The position numbers and the translations under genes are program-made. Shown here piece by piece: positions 1 through 47,096 of a stretch of DNA of 64,000 bases. Within the stretch, counting starts at the first letter, position 1. The number at the start of each line of letters is the position of its first letter. This DNA is from Berghia stephanieae (taxonomy: Eukaryota > Mollusca > Gastropoda > Nudibranchia > Aeolidiidae), in NCBI GenBank assembly GCA_034508935.3, contig CM067442.1, positions 92,744,509 through 92,808,508 of the forward strand, written 5' to 3'. The notes beneath the pieces are model-generated. The model was not told the origin of the DNA and did not search any database. It was given only the letters and a program-made list of their open reading frames with translations.

Positions 1-61
1 CACAATTTTAATTACCATTAAAATGCCTAAAAAGACAAAGTCAACCAGTGAGATAATCTTC

Positions 62-442
62 TGGAGAATTCCAGGATTTTGGGATTTTCTCAGATGAAAG
101 CTCAGGTCAAGTGTTGGAACCATGAAAGAATCACCAGCATGTTTTATGTCATATTTTGACACCTGTGCTCAGTTGTATGAATTTTGGTGACCACTCCCAT
201 TTTTATGGCGTCAGTCTAGACAAACTGGTGCCATGTGTCAAAAGTGAGACAAGGCAATCAATGGTCGAAAAGGAAGGGGGGCGGGGAGGGGGGTAAATGA
301 GTCTAGATTTTATTTGTATGTCGGAGAGTGGTAGAGATTTTATTTGTAAGTATGTCGAGAGTGGTAGTGCAGTTATAAAAGGATAATTAAAAAGATAATT
401 ATTATAACCCCTTCTAATTAGAAAAAAGCCCCATCAATTAAA

Positions 443-512
<70 letters not shown>

Positions 513-992
513 CCTTTTCTTTTTCTTCTCCTCTCTCTTTCACTCTTTCTTTGTCCTTCTCTCTCTTCCTGTTTCTCTCTATCTTTTCCTTATCCATATA
601 TCTCTCTCAATTATTTTATATCAACCTTCATGTTAACTTTATAAAGGTTATAGAGAGATGATATTAATCTGTTTCAATTATTAGGGTGCTGAACTTAGTT
701 TACTCTTTTTACCCTTGTTTTTACAATGTTTTACAATTTTAATTTATAAAAGATACCGGAGTCTTATTTGTAAGATCCATAACTCCTGGGCTACGGTTAT
801 AAAGAAAAAAAATTCTTTCAGGCCTTTTAACCAAAAAGAAATTTTTAATCTCTTGAATCGATGGTATTTAAATAAATCATTTTTAGGAAAGAACAATTCA
901 TTAAAAATTTACATAAAGTAAGTTATATCTCTACTATTAAGAATAGATGTACACTAGAAGTAGTATAATTTACGAAACTATGATATTCTATG
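62..992 (-). repeat. Dispersed ~0.9-kb repeat X with internal TC tract, copy 1
   Basis: The reverse complement matches 60472-61345 along its length with small indels, including the TC microsatellite at about 446-510 and a degenerate tRNA-like box near 770-800. It explains the open frame at 715-921. Nothing protein-coding is supported here. Confidence 0.75.
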
Positions 993-1129
993 TAATGATT
1001 TTGTTTGAGTTTGACCGATGGACTAACACATATATTCCTCCTATTTAACAAATTGCCATTATCATCACGGGTCAACATATTTCATTATTGATCCAAACTT
1101 GTTTTTTTTTTTTTTTTGGATCGTTTCAG

Positions 1130-35854
<34,725 letters not shown>

Positions 35855-35979
35855 TATTTTGTATATTTTCCCTCGTTTTGATCGTGATTGTTTAATATAT
35901 GAAATGATTAAACTTGTACAGATTATATGTATTTTGTTCATCTTTTTTTTTTATATGTATGTATGCAATATTTGGGTAT

Positions 35980-36455
35980 TTATCTATCCTCTAACCTCTT
36001 GTATGTTTTCCTTCTTGGGGCTGTTTTCTGTCCTTGACTAAGATTGAGATCACTAGTTTTTTTCCCTCGCCCTGGCAAGATTCCTAAGATGAAAGGGAAA
36101 CAGTTAAATGTATGGTATTATTGGCGGGAGATTCCCCCCCCCCTCCCCCCCCCCCTTTAAAGCATCTCTCCGTCATACACCATGTTATTTTTTTTTGTAA
36201 GTATTTAAACATATTTCTCTTAGTGGGAACCTTTGCTTTATCTGGATGTGACTTTTAGGTCAAGCTAATCACGTTGACAGATTGCTCTTGGAATTTAATT
36301 CTGATCCCTATTTTAACTGGTCCCCCTTTTTCTTACTTTTCCATGGCTGCTTTTCAGCTGTAAATCTATAACTTTTGGCTTTCCCATTTTTGTTCTTTTG
36401 TACTAGTTATGAAATGATCTAAAAGTGTTGCGAGCACTATAAAACCCTTTAAATC
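35980..36455 (+). mobile_element. Old, diverged SINE-A copy
   Basis: Follows the SINE-A order (GGGAAACAGTTAAATG, CTTGGAATTTAATTCTGATC, GTGTTGCGAGCACTATAAAA) with many changes and a C-rich insertion near 36138. It overlaps the LTV1 3' flank. Confidence 0.65.
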
Positions 36456-36459
36456 AAAA

Positions 36460-37758
36460 CAAAAAATGAACCCATTTGTTCATTTATAGTCAAAGAATAA
36501 TTCTGTTCTTTTTCATATGAACAGGAACAATATTTGTTTTCTGATCTATTGGCAAGACAAGTTCAAATACAGTTGATGAAACTTTGAAATCAGTTCAAAA
36601 TAATCGGCAATCATTCCATCTAACCAGTAAAAAAAATTGTTACAGACAGATCATTCCAATAAAAGAGTGTTCCAATTATTGGCTTTGACTGTATTTAAAT
36701 TATCTCATTTAGCTGAAAATATGAAATATATTAATATTACATTATGAAGGTGATGTATATGGTAAATTAATATGCTGAACAACATGTCAAATGCACCTTT
36801 TGTAAAATTGCATTTATTAAACACAAAAATGATTCCAAACGACAAAGGTCAAATGCTTCTTCTCCTTCCTCTTCAAGTTGAAACTTCCTCGTGGAAGACT
36901 CATCAGCTCAGCTTTCACAATTGTTTTACCAGAAGCTATCCAAGTTGTTCCACAGTCTTGTAGTTGAGGGCAGAAACAAGTGAGGGTGGCAGTCCACTCT
37001 AGATTGCGGCAACATAGATTTGCCAAGTCTCCTCTTATTTGGTTGGAGGCCCTATCATGGAAACCTGACCTGGTTTTTTTTTGGCCTTTGTAAAATACAT
37101 TTAGTTTATTCTTCTCTCCCCTTTCCTTGAATAGTCCCAATTCGGATGTCATTCAAGGCCTTGATTTGTTTCTAGGATTTTGTTGAACATATTGTATAGC
37201 TGTCCCCGTGGAAAATTGCAAATGAAAACCCAAAAATTTGCATGCAAAAAATGCAAAAATTGCAAGGAAAGATTGCAAATTTAGGACATTGTTTTAAAAA
37301 AAAACAGCGCACAATAATTTATTCTTGCTTTAATTCTATGACAAGTACAGTCCACCAATTTTAGTTGGTATGTAGTATACAGTATTGTGTCCATAAATTA
37401 CATTGATATTGACATTGCATACACAGGGAATGCCACCAGGAGATTTTGAAAAAAAAAACCAACAACACTTTTACGCAAATGCATGGATTCCTAACAGTTA
37501 TGTGGTAGAAAATCTTTAATAGTTTTGTGTGACGGTGGCAGTAGTATTTTCCTATGTTTAGCATTATATGATTATATGTGACTCCAGAACATGAAAAATT
37601 GCAGCAATTGTCAAAATTGCGGTCCCGTTGCGGTAAAGGCGAATAATCGCGGCCACAAGCGCCCCGATTTCCTGGAGGGACAGGTAATACTCTGTTGGAT
37701 GGATTCCTTTTCCTTAATTTTGGAGGAGTGAAAGGCATCCTATAAAGTACTGCTATAA
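36460..37758. other. Intergenic, unidentified repeats
   Basis: 36598-36670 shares the ATTCCAATTA motif style of 15.85-16.66 kb. 37600-37700 (CCTGGAGGGACAGG region) looks like part of an unidentified dispersed repeat. No gene is supported. Confidence 0.35.
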
Positions 37759-38145
37759 CTATAATGATTTGAAAGAAAAAAAATATTTTTGAATCAAATA
37801 ATAAAATGGCGTGTTTGTTAAAATTTTTGTATCATTTATTACAATTTTTAAATGCCACTGATGAATAGAGCCACAAATTATTGAGACAGCTAAAATCTTA
37901 TGTCCAACCTGTGCATCCTGGACGTGGACAACAGTCACCTCAGGAATATTGTTCGAATCCTCAACCTTCATTTTTTCCAATCCTTCTAAATGGCTGGCTT
38001 TAATAAGGCTACCAATATAAAGTATTAGATGTGTTCGATGGATGATGAATAGAATGATTGTGCAGACCAGAGATAGTAACTGATCTGTAAAAGCCCCTGC
38101 ACAAAAGTGAGGTTTCCAGGCCAATAGGTCTGAACCAGCACCCAT
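37759..38145 (-). pseudogene. Open frame with weak cation-efflux (SLC30-like) resemblance
   Basis: 128 codons. A hydrophobic segment FTDQLLSLVCTIILFII is followed by IPEVTVVHVQDAQVGHKILA. The order recalls the last membrane helix and cytoplasmic VHELHVWQL ... IIA domain of zinc transporters, but the His residues are lost. It may be a dead fragment or chance. Confidence 0.22.
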
Positions 38146-38877
38146 GTTGGTTGAATTGTATGTGTGGATGGGAATCCAGTCATGACCGCTCGAGGTTGGT
38201 CTAGACTCGTGAAATACGCTTGCTGAGCTCGAAGGGTCGGCAGCATGCCTTTGATCTTTTTTTAATCACTGATTCACTAAGAAAAATTCAAAGCCCAATA
38301 AAATTATTAATATTACACCAGTCGTAAAATAAAAGCATTTTCGAGCTCAAGACACCCTATATATTAATCAATTTAATGCATATCTGTGAAAAAAATGTTT
38401 TCTCCCATTTAATACTTGTGCTTAGATGCTTAGTTGAAATATGTCTTACCAATCTTAAAATGTAGGACCCTATACTTATTTTGACTTTTAAAAATCCATA
38501 ATTGTGGTCTGTTTCTGAAGGCCAGTAGTAATTGGAATAGACAGACTGATACTGATAATGATGTCAAATAGGAGGCGACCTCTTGTTTTGCAAAGCATAT
38601 AGGGTCTTGGATGCTCGAGTGGATTGGCTGAAGACGTTCCTCCTGATTGCATCAGACGTTCTCATCATAATGGCATCAAAGATGTAATTTCTTGTCACAT
38701 GTAGATCAATGAGAATGTGGTCCTCAGGCACTGGGACTGTGTCAAGTTGCATGATGGTCCAGTTGGCATCAGACTAACGAGGTCACATTCAACAAGGGAT
38801 TCTTAATGAAAACGTATTCAACTAACATCTTAGCTTGTAAAGTCGTATTCAATATCATTTTGGCCAGAGAATGTTTT

Positions 38878-39956
38878 TTTTGTTTTTAAGGGTTTTAGTT
38901 TTACGGTGCTTGCATTGCAACACATTTAGGTCATATCAGCGCCATAAAAAAAAAAAGAAGAAAATGGATAAGTAAAAAGTTCAAAAATTACAATTAAAGC
39001 ACCTAAGAAAAAGTAAAACAAAGGGGAATTAATTGGTTCAAATAGGGAACAGATGTAGATTCCAAGAGCACACTGTTAACTTTGTTTTTAGTTTTTAAGG
39101 GTTTTACGGCGCTTGCAACACATTTAGGTTATATCAGCGCCAGTAAAAAGGAAGAAAATGGGATAGTAAAAAGTTATAGAATTACAATAAAAGCACCCAA
39201 GAAAAAGTAAGACATAGGGGAACTGGGAACAAATAGGGATCAGATGTAGATTCCAAGAGCAGACCACCAATGCACTTAGTTTGAGATCACCTAAAAGTCT
39301 CATCCAGACACAAGCACAGGTCCCATCTAAGAGGAATACACTCAAATGTTTACCAATCATTTAATATAATATGTAAACTCAACATAATACGATGCATAAC
39401 AGAGAGATGATTTACAAGGAAAAAAATATCATCTCCCAAAACTATTCGACTGTTTCCCTCCCAGCCAAGGAGCTCCGGCAAGGATCAGGACAAAACTAAG
39501 TAATCTCATTCCAAGACAATGACAGGAAACAATTGGGAAATGGGTATGGGGGGATAGAAGTAGAAGACACAGCATGTACCTCCCTGCCCACTATAGGAGG
39601 TCAGGATCCCCACCCAGTAACTTAGTTTGAGATCACCCTAAATGTCTCATCGTGACACAAGTACAGGTCCCCATTAAGATTAAGACTGCCAAGAATACAT
39701 TCAACTGTTTACAAATCATATATATTATATATGTAAAACAACTGACAATACAGCAGAGAGATGATTTACAAGACTAAAGATATCTCCCAAACTCTACCTA
39801 TACTTTGGACCCTCCCAGCCAGGGCCAGGACAAAACCAAGTAGTCTCATTCCAAGACAAAGAAAGCATTTTGGAAAACAGCTATACTATAAGGGGATAGA
39901 AGACACAGTAAGTGCCTCCCTGTCCACTATTGAAGGTCAGGAAACCCCACCAAGTT
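38878..39956 (-). mobile_element. SINE-A copy, host of a nested SINE-A
   Basis: The 3' part (38878-39087) and the rest (39618-39956) are parts of one SINE-A, separated by a second SINE-A. The 3' stem is partly decayed. Confidence 0.8.
39088..39617 (-). mobile_element. SINE-A copy nested in SINE-A
   Basis: 530 bp, full-length. Flanked by TAACTTTGTTT (39077-39087) and TAACTTAGTTT (39618-39628), an 11-bp duplication of host SINE sequence with one later change. Confidence 0.85.
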
Positions 39957-40694
39957 GGCCCGCAGTGATACAAAAGCTCTTTCTCTCATTCCATTTGTTT
40001 TGCTTGCTCTCCTTACTAGTATTAATTTTGCCTTATGTGCACAAAAAACGCAGGATGCTACTCTACAATGTATAAATTTATCACTAGTGTAAGGCAAGAA
40101 GTGGCCCAGTCCTAAAGACCTCGTTGAATCTGACTTTCTACATTGTATTGAGCTGTTCAAAAAGTTTTCCTAGCTCTTGACATTGTGGTTTGCACTGCAA
40201 AGTAAAAGAGACAGGGTTGTTTCTTCAGTCTTGTGGAAACCAGCGTGATGAAAGCAGTTCGCATAAACTGGTCTTATTCACAGGATGTCATTGACATTGG
40301 ACAATAATCTCTCTTTTTCATTGGCTGATATTTTATCTCTCAGTGAGATAACTACAATGTCATTTGGGTGTTGTATTTTACCGAACAGCAGGATAATGAT
40401 AGCCAATTATAAATTGTACTCGTTTTTCTTTAGACTGATTATTGTCAACATCAACAGATCACTATGTCGATATGACTGTCCTCAGGTAAATCTATGTCAA
40501 TGTGAGAGATCTTTATTTCACTAATGCTAATGGTATATAACACTATGATGTCATGTCTCTATAAGCGTGTTGCCGATACAATTGTTGTACATAAATCCGC
40601 TCTCTGTTGTAATACAGTCTAGATTAAAACTTGGCTGCACTTAAGAGCAATCCAAAAGGGAAAAACAGATTAGATCCAGGGGTGATCTATCTGT

Positions 40695-41209
40695 TTTATG
40701 TTTTTAAGGGTTTTACGGCGCTTGCAACACATTAAGGTCATATCAGCGTCAGTAAAATGGAAGAAAATGGGATAGTAAAAAGTTCTAGAATTACAATAAA
40801 GCATCCAAGAAAAGGGAAGACAAAAGGGAATTGGTTCTCAAATAAGAAACGGGTGTAGATTCCAAGAGCACACTAAAAAAGTACTTAGTTTGAGATCACT
40901 AAGTCTCGTCCAGACACAAGCACAGATCTCCGCTAAGAGGAATACACTCAAATATTTTACAAACCATACATAATATAAAGAAATATAATGCAGTGCATAA
41001 CAGAGAGATGATTTACAAGGAAAAAAGTATCATCTCCCAAAACTCTAACTAAACATTTGACCGTTACCCTCCCAGCCAGGGCCTGGACAAAACCAAGTAA
41101 TCTCATTCCAAGACAAAGATAGAAAGCATGTTGAAAAACAGATATAGGTAGGTAGAAGACACAGCCAGTACCTCCCTGCCCACTATGGGAGGTAAGGAAC
41201 CCCACCCAG
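40695..41209 (-). mobile_element. SINE-A copy
   Basis: 515 bp, with exact target duplication GATCTATCTGT at 40684-40694 and 41210-41220. The 3' hairpin has one mismatch (GGCGCT against AGCGTC). Confidence 0.88.
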
Positions 41210-41741
41210 GATCTATCTGTGTATCTAATCACAGAGACCACACAAAAATTCAAACCATATGGAATACACTCATCACTCCATTCAAATATGTATTACCGCT
41301 GTAAATCTGTGTAGATCAACAAACAAACCCATAAAAGTTTGTTCAAACAATTTATTGGTGTACAGCCCTGTGTTCAAAGTAAATAACTTCACCTTACATG
41401 CGGTCAAAAGAGTAACGCTAAAAAAATATGTAAAGTAACCTATACCCTATTATAAAGGTAATAAAATTGTTAGAGATTGATCCAGGAGCCCCCGATTTGT
41501 ATGCTTTTATTTATTTACTTTAAAATTTACAACTGCTTGTGACAATTATAGGTTATTTCTGCACCTAAGTAAAAAAAGATAATGCACAACATAAAAGGCC
41601 ATTTAGTTCAATGCCTGCAAAACTCATGGATCATAGACACCAAAGCAATAGTCCTGAAATGTAAAAAAAATAATTTTAAAAACCCTGCAAAATACCCATT
41701 GTTCGGCCCAAGCCCATTCCAAGTCTCACATTGACACCGAG

Positions 41742-42076
41742 GATGTTGTTGTTTGTTGCTTTAGGTCTCTTCCAACACAATTGAGGTTATATGAGAGACC
41801 GCTGAAACAAAAAAACAAGCAATCTAACAAAAATAGTACAAATGTAAATCAAAATCATAACCTAAAGATATCATAAGCTAAATTATAAATAACCAAGAAC
41901 AAACAGGCAGAAGATTTACAGGAAAAAAATATCCCCTGTCAAAAATACAATCACAAACCAAAGAAGCAGGATAGGCTAGTAAAGAGAAGAAGAAACGACA
42001 TCACTATCGGATCGTACACCCATGCGAACATCATAGGTATATGATTCAAGGGTGATGCTCCCATCCAACCACCCGC
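41742..42076 (-). mobile_element. SINE-B copy with 10-bp target duplication
   Basis: 335 bp. TGACACCGAG at 41732-41741 and 42077-42086. Tail and GGTCTCT/AGAGACC hairpin at the low-coordinate end. It gives the best boundaries for SINE-B. Confidence 0.87.
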
Positions 42077-42600
42077 TGACACCGAGAAAGGGCCCTTCCA
42101 AAATGGAAACACTGATGGTTTCTAATGCTAACAACTTTAACATACAAACAGGGGACTTGCAGGAATTACACAAATATCTCTCATTTTTTAAAACATCAAA
42201 ACATAAAGAACTAACAAAAAAAAAAAAAAAGAAAGAAAATTTCAAATGCCCAAATATCTGTGCCTCATTACAAAAAGATCCCCAGTCGGTGAAAGGGCAA
42301 AATCGAGTCACATGCTATCTTATTTCAGGAAAAAGGCAGAATGTCAAAAATAGAGGGAAACAAATGAAGGGGGAAAGAAGACCGTACCATTAGTTCCTGT
42401 CAAGTTTAAAACAGCAGTTTTGAAGACCATAGATCAAATTAGTGCCTCAAAATAAAAGCAATAGAAGATCGTTGGATAAAGACACAATTAATGAACAAAG
42501 AGTTAGAGAGGGAAAACAGTTTCTAATCATGAAGAAGCAGACTACTCTGAGACCACTTAAAATCAACTCAAACCTTCAAGAATCCTGTCAAATGGGATAT

Positions 42601-43114
42601 GTTTGTTTTTGTTTTTAAGGGTTTTACGGCGCTTGCAACACGTTAAGGTTATATCAGCGCCAGTAAAAAGGAAGAAAATGGGATAGTAAAAAGTTCTAGA
42701 ATTACAATTAAAGCACCCAAGAGAAAGTAAGACAAAGGGGAACTGAGAACAAATAGGGATCAGATGTAGATTCCAAGAGCATACCATCAATGTACTTAAT
42801 TTGAGATCACCTAAAAGTCTCATCCAGACACAAGCACAGGTCCCAACTAAGAGGAATACACTCAAATGTTTACCAATCATATAATATAATATGCAAACTA
42901 AACATAATACAATGCATAACAGAGAGATGATTTACAAGGAAAAAAATATCATCTCCCAAAACAATAACTATGCATTTGACTGTTTCCCTCCCAGCCAGGA
43001 CTCCGGAAAGGGCCAGGACAAAACCAAGTAACCTCATTCCAAGACAAAGACAGAAAGCATGTTGGAAAACAGATATAAGGAGATAGAAGACACAGTATGT
43101 ACCTCCCTGCCCGC
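42601..43114 (-). mobile_element. SINE-A copy, slightly 5'-truncated
   Basis: Target duplication AATGGGATAT at 42591-42600 and 43115-43124. It lacks the first ~15 bases of the family. Confidence 0.87.
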
Positions 43115-43124
43115 AATGGGATAT

Positions 43125-43775
43125 ACTCAGATGTTTAAATATGCATATCAAATAGTAACAATACAGGGAGATGACTTCCAATGGAGTAACAGACATGCCC
43201 AAAAAGATTAGAAATATCCATCTTAGCCAATTTATAACAACGTATGACAGGACCCAGACAAGGCCGAGTTGTCCCATTCTGATAACTGGCAAAAAGGGCA
43301 GGACAATAAATACAGATCTTTGAAGAAACAGCAAGTTTGGACAGATTTTGAACTCGCAGCCCATGGATTAAAGTTTTTCCCGTTCCCTGTGGATCTCCAT
43401 TCATCGCAAGGGCCAATATCAGGCTACCAAATAAATGACAATGAATAATGAATGCCCAATTTAAATCAAACAGACTTGAAGCATCGATGTAAGGACAAAG
43501 GTGACCTCAATGTGAGGTAAAATTTGTATTAAGGGGTAATGGACAAGAAGAAGTAGTTATAAGTAATTACTTGAAACTTATCTTCTGTATTCGATAAAGA
43601 GGTACAGATGATGGGTTTGTAGATTGACAGTTATCAATACATTCAAACTGGATTACAAAATAAGTTTTATATGGGCGTAGAAGATGAGTTATATATGAAA
43701 ATTGCAAAAATAGTAATATCAGATACAGTTATGAAAAAAAAAAATATTGCTCTCATTTTCAATTGCCATTTAAAA
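43125..43775. other. Intergenic, no secure feature
   Basis: The - strand frames at 43135-43416 show no recognised similarity. The sequence may be an unidentified repeat. Confidence 0.4.
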
Positions 43776-44273
43776 ATTTTTCTTTATAAGATTTTTACAG
43801 CGCTTGCAACACATTAAGGACATATCAGCGCCAGTAAATAGGAAGAAAATGAGATAGTCAAAAATTCTAGAAATAAAATTAAAGCACCCAAGTACAAAGG
43901 GGAATTGGTTTAAATAGAGAACAGATATAGAATCCAAGAGCATACTATCAATGTACTTAGAGATCACCTGAAAAGTCTCATCCAGGCACTAGCACTAGCA
44001 TTAGATCCCACTAAGAGGAAATATTCAAATGTTTAAAAGATATATTCAAAACAAAAACATAACGATCAGCATATGACAGAGAGATGATTTACAAGGGAAA
44101 AAAATATCACCTCCCAAAACTAACACTATGCATTTGTTTCTCTCTCAGCCATGGAAGGACTCACGAAAGGCCAAGATAAGCCAAGTAATCCCAGAACTCA
44201 GGAAACAGATATAGGGAGATAGAAGACACAGCAAGTGACCTGCACACCATGGGAGGCCAAAAGACTCCTCTCA
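43776..44273 (-). mobile_element. SINE-A copy, diverged
   Basis: Contains CAGCGCTTGCAACACATTAA and ATATCAGCGCCAGTAAATAG, then the body in order; the tail is decayed. Confidence 0.78.
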
Positions 44274-45308
44274 GATATTTTAATTAAATGGCAAGGCATT
44301 TACAGAAAATATACATGCTCAAAATGTCACCATTGAGTCATATTTGCATAAAAGAAGAAGGGAGGAAAAGGACTAAGGATCCCTCTTTGCCTTAATAAAA
44401 CAAAATATGTACTTTCAGAATTCCTGGTGAAAATAACATCTTCAAAATGAGCACATTCATTAATTATGATGAATTGGTTTGGTCTTTTGTTTTGTCTTTT
44501 CAAGGAATGTGAAATATGACAAATGAAATGCTTTATTAAGTAATCGTTATGAAAATAATTCATAAGTACATGTGATGAAAATCAAGCTGTTATCACGATG
44601 AAACGAAATTCAAATACTACATACTATATCTAGTCACTTGAGATAACCTTGATGACGCAATGTATGGGGTACTGATTGAGAGACTAAAAACAACAGAAAT
44701 GCCTTTTATGAGAGCACAATAAATTTAAAAAGATATTTGAGGGTCTATTTTTATAATATGAAACTAAATAAGTTTGAATGACAAATCTCTTCTAAGTTTG
44801 TTGGTTTGATGTTTTACAGCAACGGCACCAGCCATTATTAAATAGTATTTATCTACCATCCCTTGTGTGGACAAGAAATAAGTGTTTATTCAGAGAATCA
44901 AAAGCTATAGATTATGAACCATGCTATTCAATAAGTGGGTAAACTGTTGAAGAAAAATATGAAAAAATCTCTAGTGGATGACGGTCACCTAAGCATACAA
45001 ATATAAAAAGGCCTACCAATCAAAAACAGAAATGACAAAATAAAAATTTGACAATTTGAAAATTCAACCGCCTTCAAACAAAATTAAATGAAAAGTAAAG
45101 TTTTTTACATCCACTTTATAAAATAAAAAGGCAGAAATTCAGACAGGAGCTCAGGGAATGAACAAAATGAACATAGAAACCCCTGGACACTGAAGTAAAG
45201 TTTTACCTTTGTGATGCCATAAGCATCACTTTCCGTCTATACTTTCCTACTGGTGAAACAAATCTTTTTAAAAACAATTTAAAATGGAACTGTTTTGCCT
45301 CCAAAAAT

Positions 45309-45311
<3 letters not shown>

Positions 45312-45342
<31 letters not shown>

Positions 45343-45351
45343 GGGGGGGGG
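45312..45351. repeat. Poly-G tract, 40 bp
   Basis: G run broken by one T at 45342. Confidence 0.95.
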
Positions 45352-45910
45352 ATGATGATAAATACTTATACTTTTTTTAAAATAAGGCAGGAGATAAGAA
45401 TAAAACAAAACAATTAATCAGAATGAAAACCAAAGAAGCAAGTCTTGAGGTATATTTTGACAATCTATTCAAGTTCAAGTGGATCAAAATGTAAAAATAG
45501 TTATAAATATTACATCTCACTCACATGCTACGCAATACCTGTATTCTTGAACATATTAAATTATAATAAGCACTAAGAAAAGGTGAGTATGAGAAATTCA
45601 AATAACTACTCTGCCTTAACAATACTGAGCATGGATTTATAGATAGAATATCATAATGTTTAAAACGCATCATTTATAAAAATTTAAGTGATGAAAAAAC
45701 AAAAATGAGATTAATGTCTGTAATATTAATTAAAAAGTCAATATATTTATTTTTAATTGAATTTGACCAATAAGTAACTATGGCAAGGTGAATGGTTAGA
45801 ATCAGGTCAGAAGTCAAAGGTCAGGGAAATAATGATAAATGTCACAATCGAATGCAAAATAATGAGCATGTTATTCCAGTGTGGATTATAGTTAATGTAA
45901 CAAACATTTG

Positions 45911-45911
<1 letters not shown>

Positions 45912-45972
<61 letters not shown>
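45912..45972. repeat. (AT)n microsatellite
   Basis: About 60 bp of alternating A and T. Confidence 0.95.
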
Positions 45973-45975
<3 letters not shown>

Positions 45976-46803
45976 GTTTTATACAATAGCCTCATGAATT
46001 TTAAAGCTTATGATCATTGAAAATTGACAATGCTAAACGATAGACAGATCCCATTGATCAGTGATGAGAATCAAATTGATCACAAAGCAATCAGTTGAAG
46101 GTGAAGAAAACATTCCATTCCAGCACCAAGCCGCTTGATTGATTCCGGGACAAAGTCATTTTTATACATTAACCACTAGAATAAATTAATGTACCGGTTT
46201 CCATCACATTATATTATCTATCCTTTTACATAATGAGATACTTTTTAGCTCACAACAATGTGGAAAGATGATGTGCCCGATGATTAAAATCACTGAGTCA
46301 TAGTCATAAGAAAAAGCTATATCAGAACTGCAGCATCAACAATAGCAAAGCACATTGATTCAAATACGGTGCAATGAAATGGAGTCAAGTTGAGTCAGTC
46401 CTTGTTGCACATTTATAATACAAATCAAGATCTTCTTCAAATAACTCAAGCACCTGTTTTCTTTGTATTATGTCATTTTTCCCTTGATAACTTATTAAAA
46501 CTATTAACTCCACATCTGAAGATAAACCATCTGTGCATTTGACAATTGTTTTGGTTCAAACACTTTTTTGTCTTATCTTTTATTCTTTCAAAATGACCAA
46601 GCCAATCTGAAGAGCTCAAAATTTAAAGGTCCTGGTCATTCTAAATTAGCCTTTTATCAATAATTATAAATTTGGTTGAAAACATTAGAAACTGTTATAA
46701 AAAACCCAACACACCAACAACCTCCCTCCCCCCTTAAATATCTTTGCACTTATAGCAAGAACATCATTACTTGTGGCTTAATCCATCATCGGTCACAGCA
46801 AGT

Positions 46804-46809
46804 TTTATT
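46804..46809 (-). promoter_or_regulatory. Candidate NRBP polyadenylation signal
   Basis: AATAAA on the - strand about 175 bases after the NRBP stop codon. A second candidate lies near 46575. Confidence 0.4.
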
Positions 46810-46982
46810 ACTTTATGATATCAATTGTGAGCTTCGTAAACTTTGCTGTAATATCAAAATATATGTAGTGACTGACACTGTATGTGAGAGGCTGCAAAAT
46901 GATTTGCTAATTGCTTTAACAAGACAGGCTTTGTACATAAGATAGAGAGGTTCAGATATATGCAAGAAGGGAAAAGCCATCA

Positions 46983-47096
46983 CTATGAAACATCAATGGC
47001 AAAGGGCGAATGTTGCAATCTGTCAGGGGTCAAGGTCATGTTGGAGGAGGAGGGAAGGGTGCTTCCTATCAAGGTAGCCACTTTATCTCTGTCTTT
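46983..47096 (-). CDS. NRBP1: NRBP terminal exon
   Basis: 37 codons plus the TAG stop at 46983-46985. KDRDKVATLIGSTL corresponds to human ADQSRLTSLLEETL; the Ser-rich tail that follows is species-specific. Acceptor CATTCCAG. Confidence 0.85.
   Translation of the reverse strand, partial: KDRDKVATLIGSTLPSSSNMTLTPDRLQHSPFAIDVS

Larger units (their letters stand above)
44274..46982. other. Intergenic, NRBP downstream region
   Basis: AT-rich. Holds the poly-G tract at 45312 and the (AT)n tract at 45912, and otherwise nothing recognised. Confidence 0.5.

Noticed and set aside
23-94. ATGCCTAAAAAGACAAAG near the left edge as the LTV1 start
   Set aside because: It resembles the N-terminus (MPKK) but runs into a stop with no suitable donor, and is followed by the repeat X copy. 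The true Met more likely ends an exon outside the window.
39761-40160. Open frames around the SINE-A cluster
   Set aside because: They overlap SINE-A or lack any recognised motif on either strand.
42870-43416. - strand frames of 93 and 164 codons
   Set aside because: Mostly SINE-A sequence and its flank; no protein similarity recognised.
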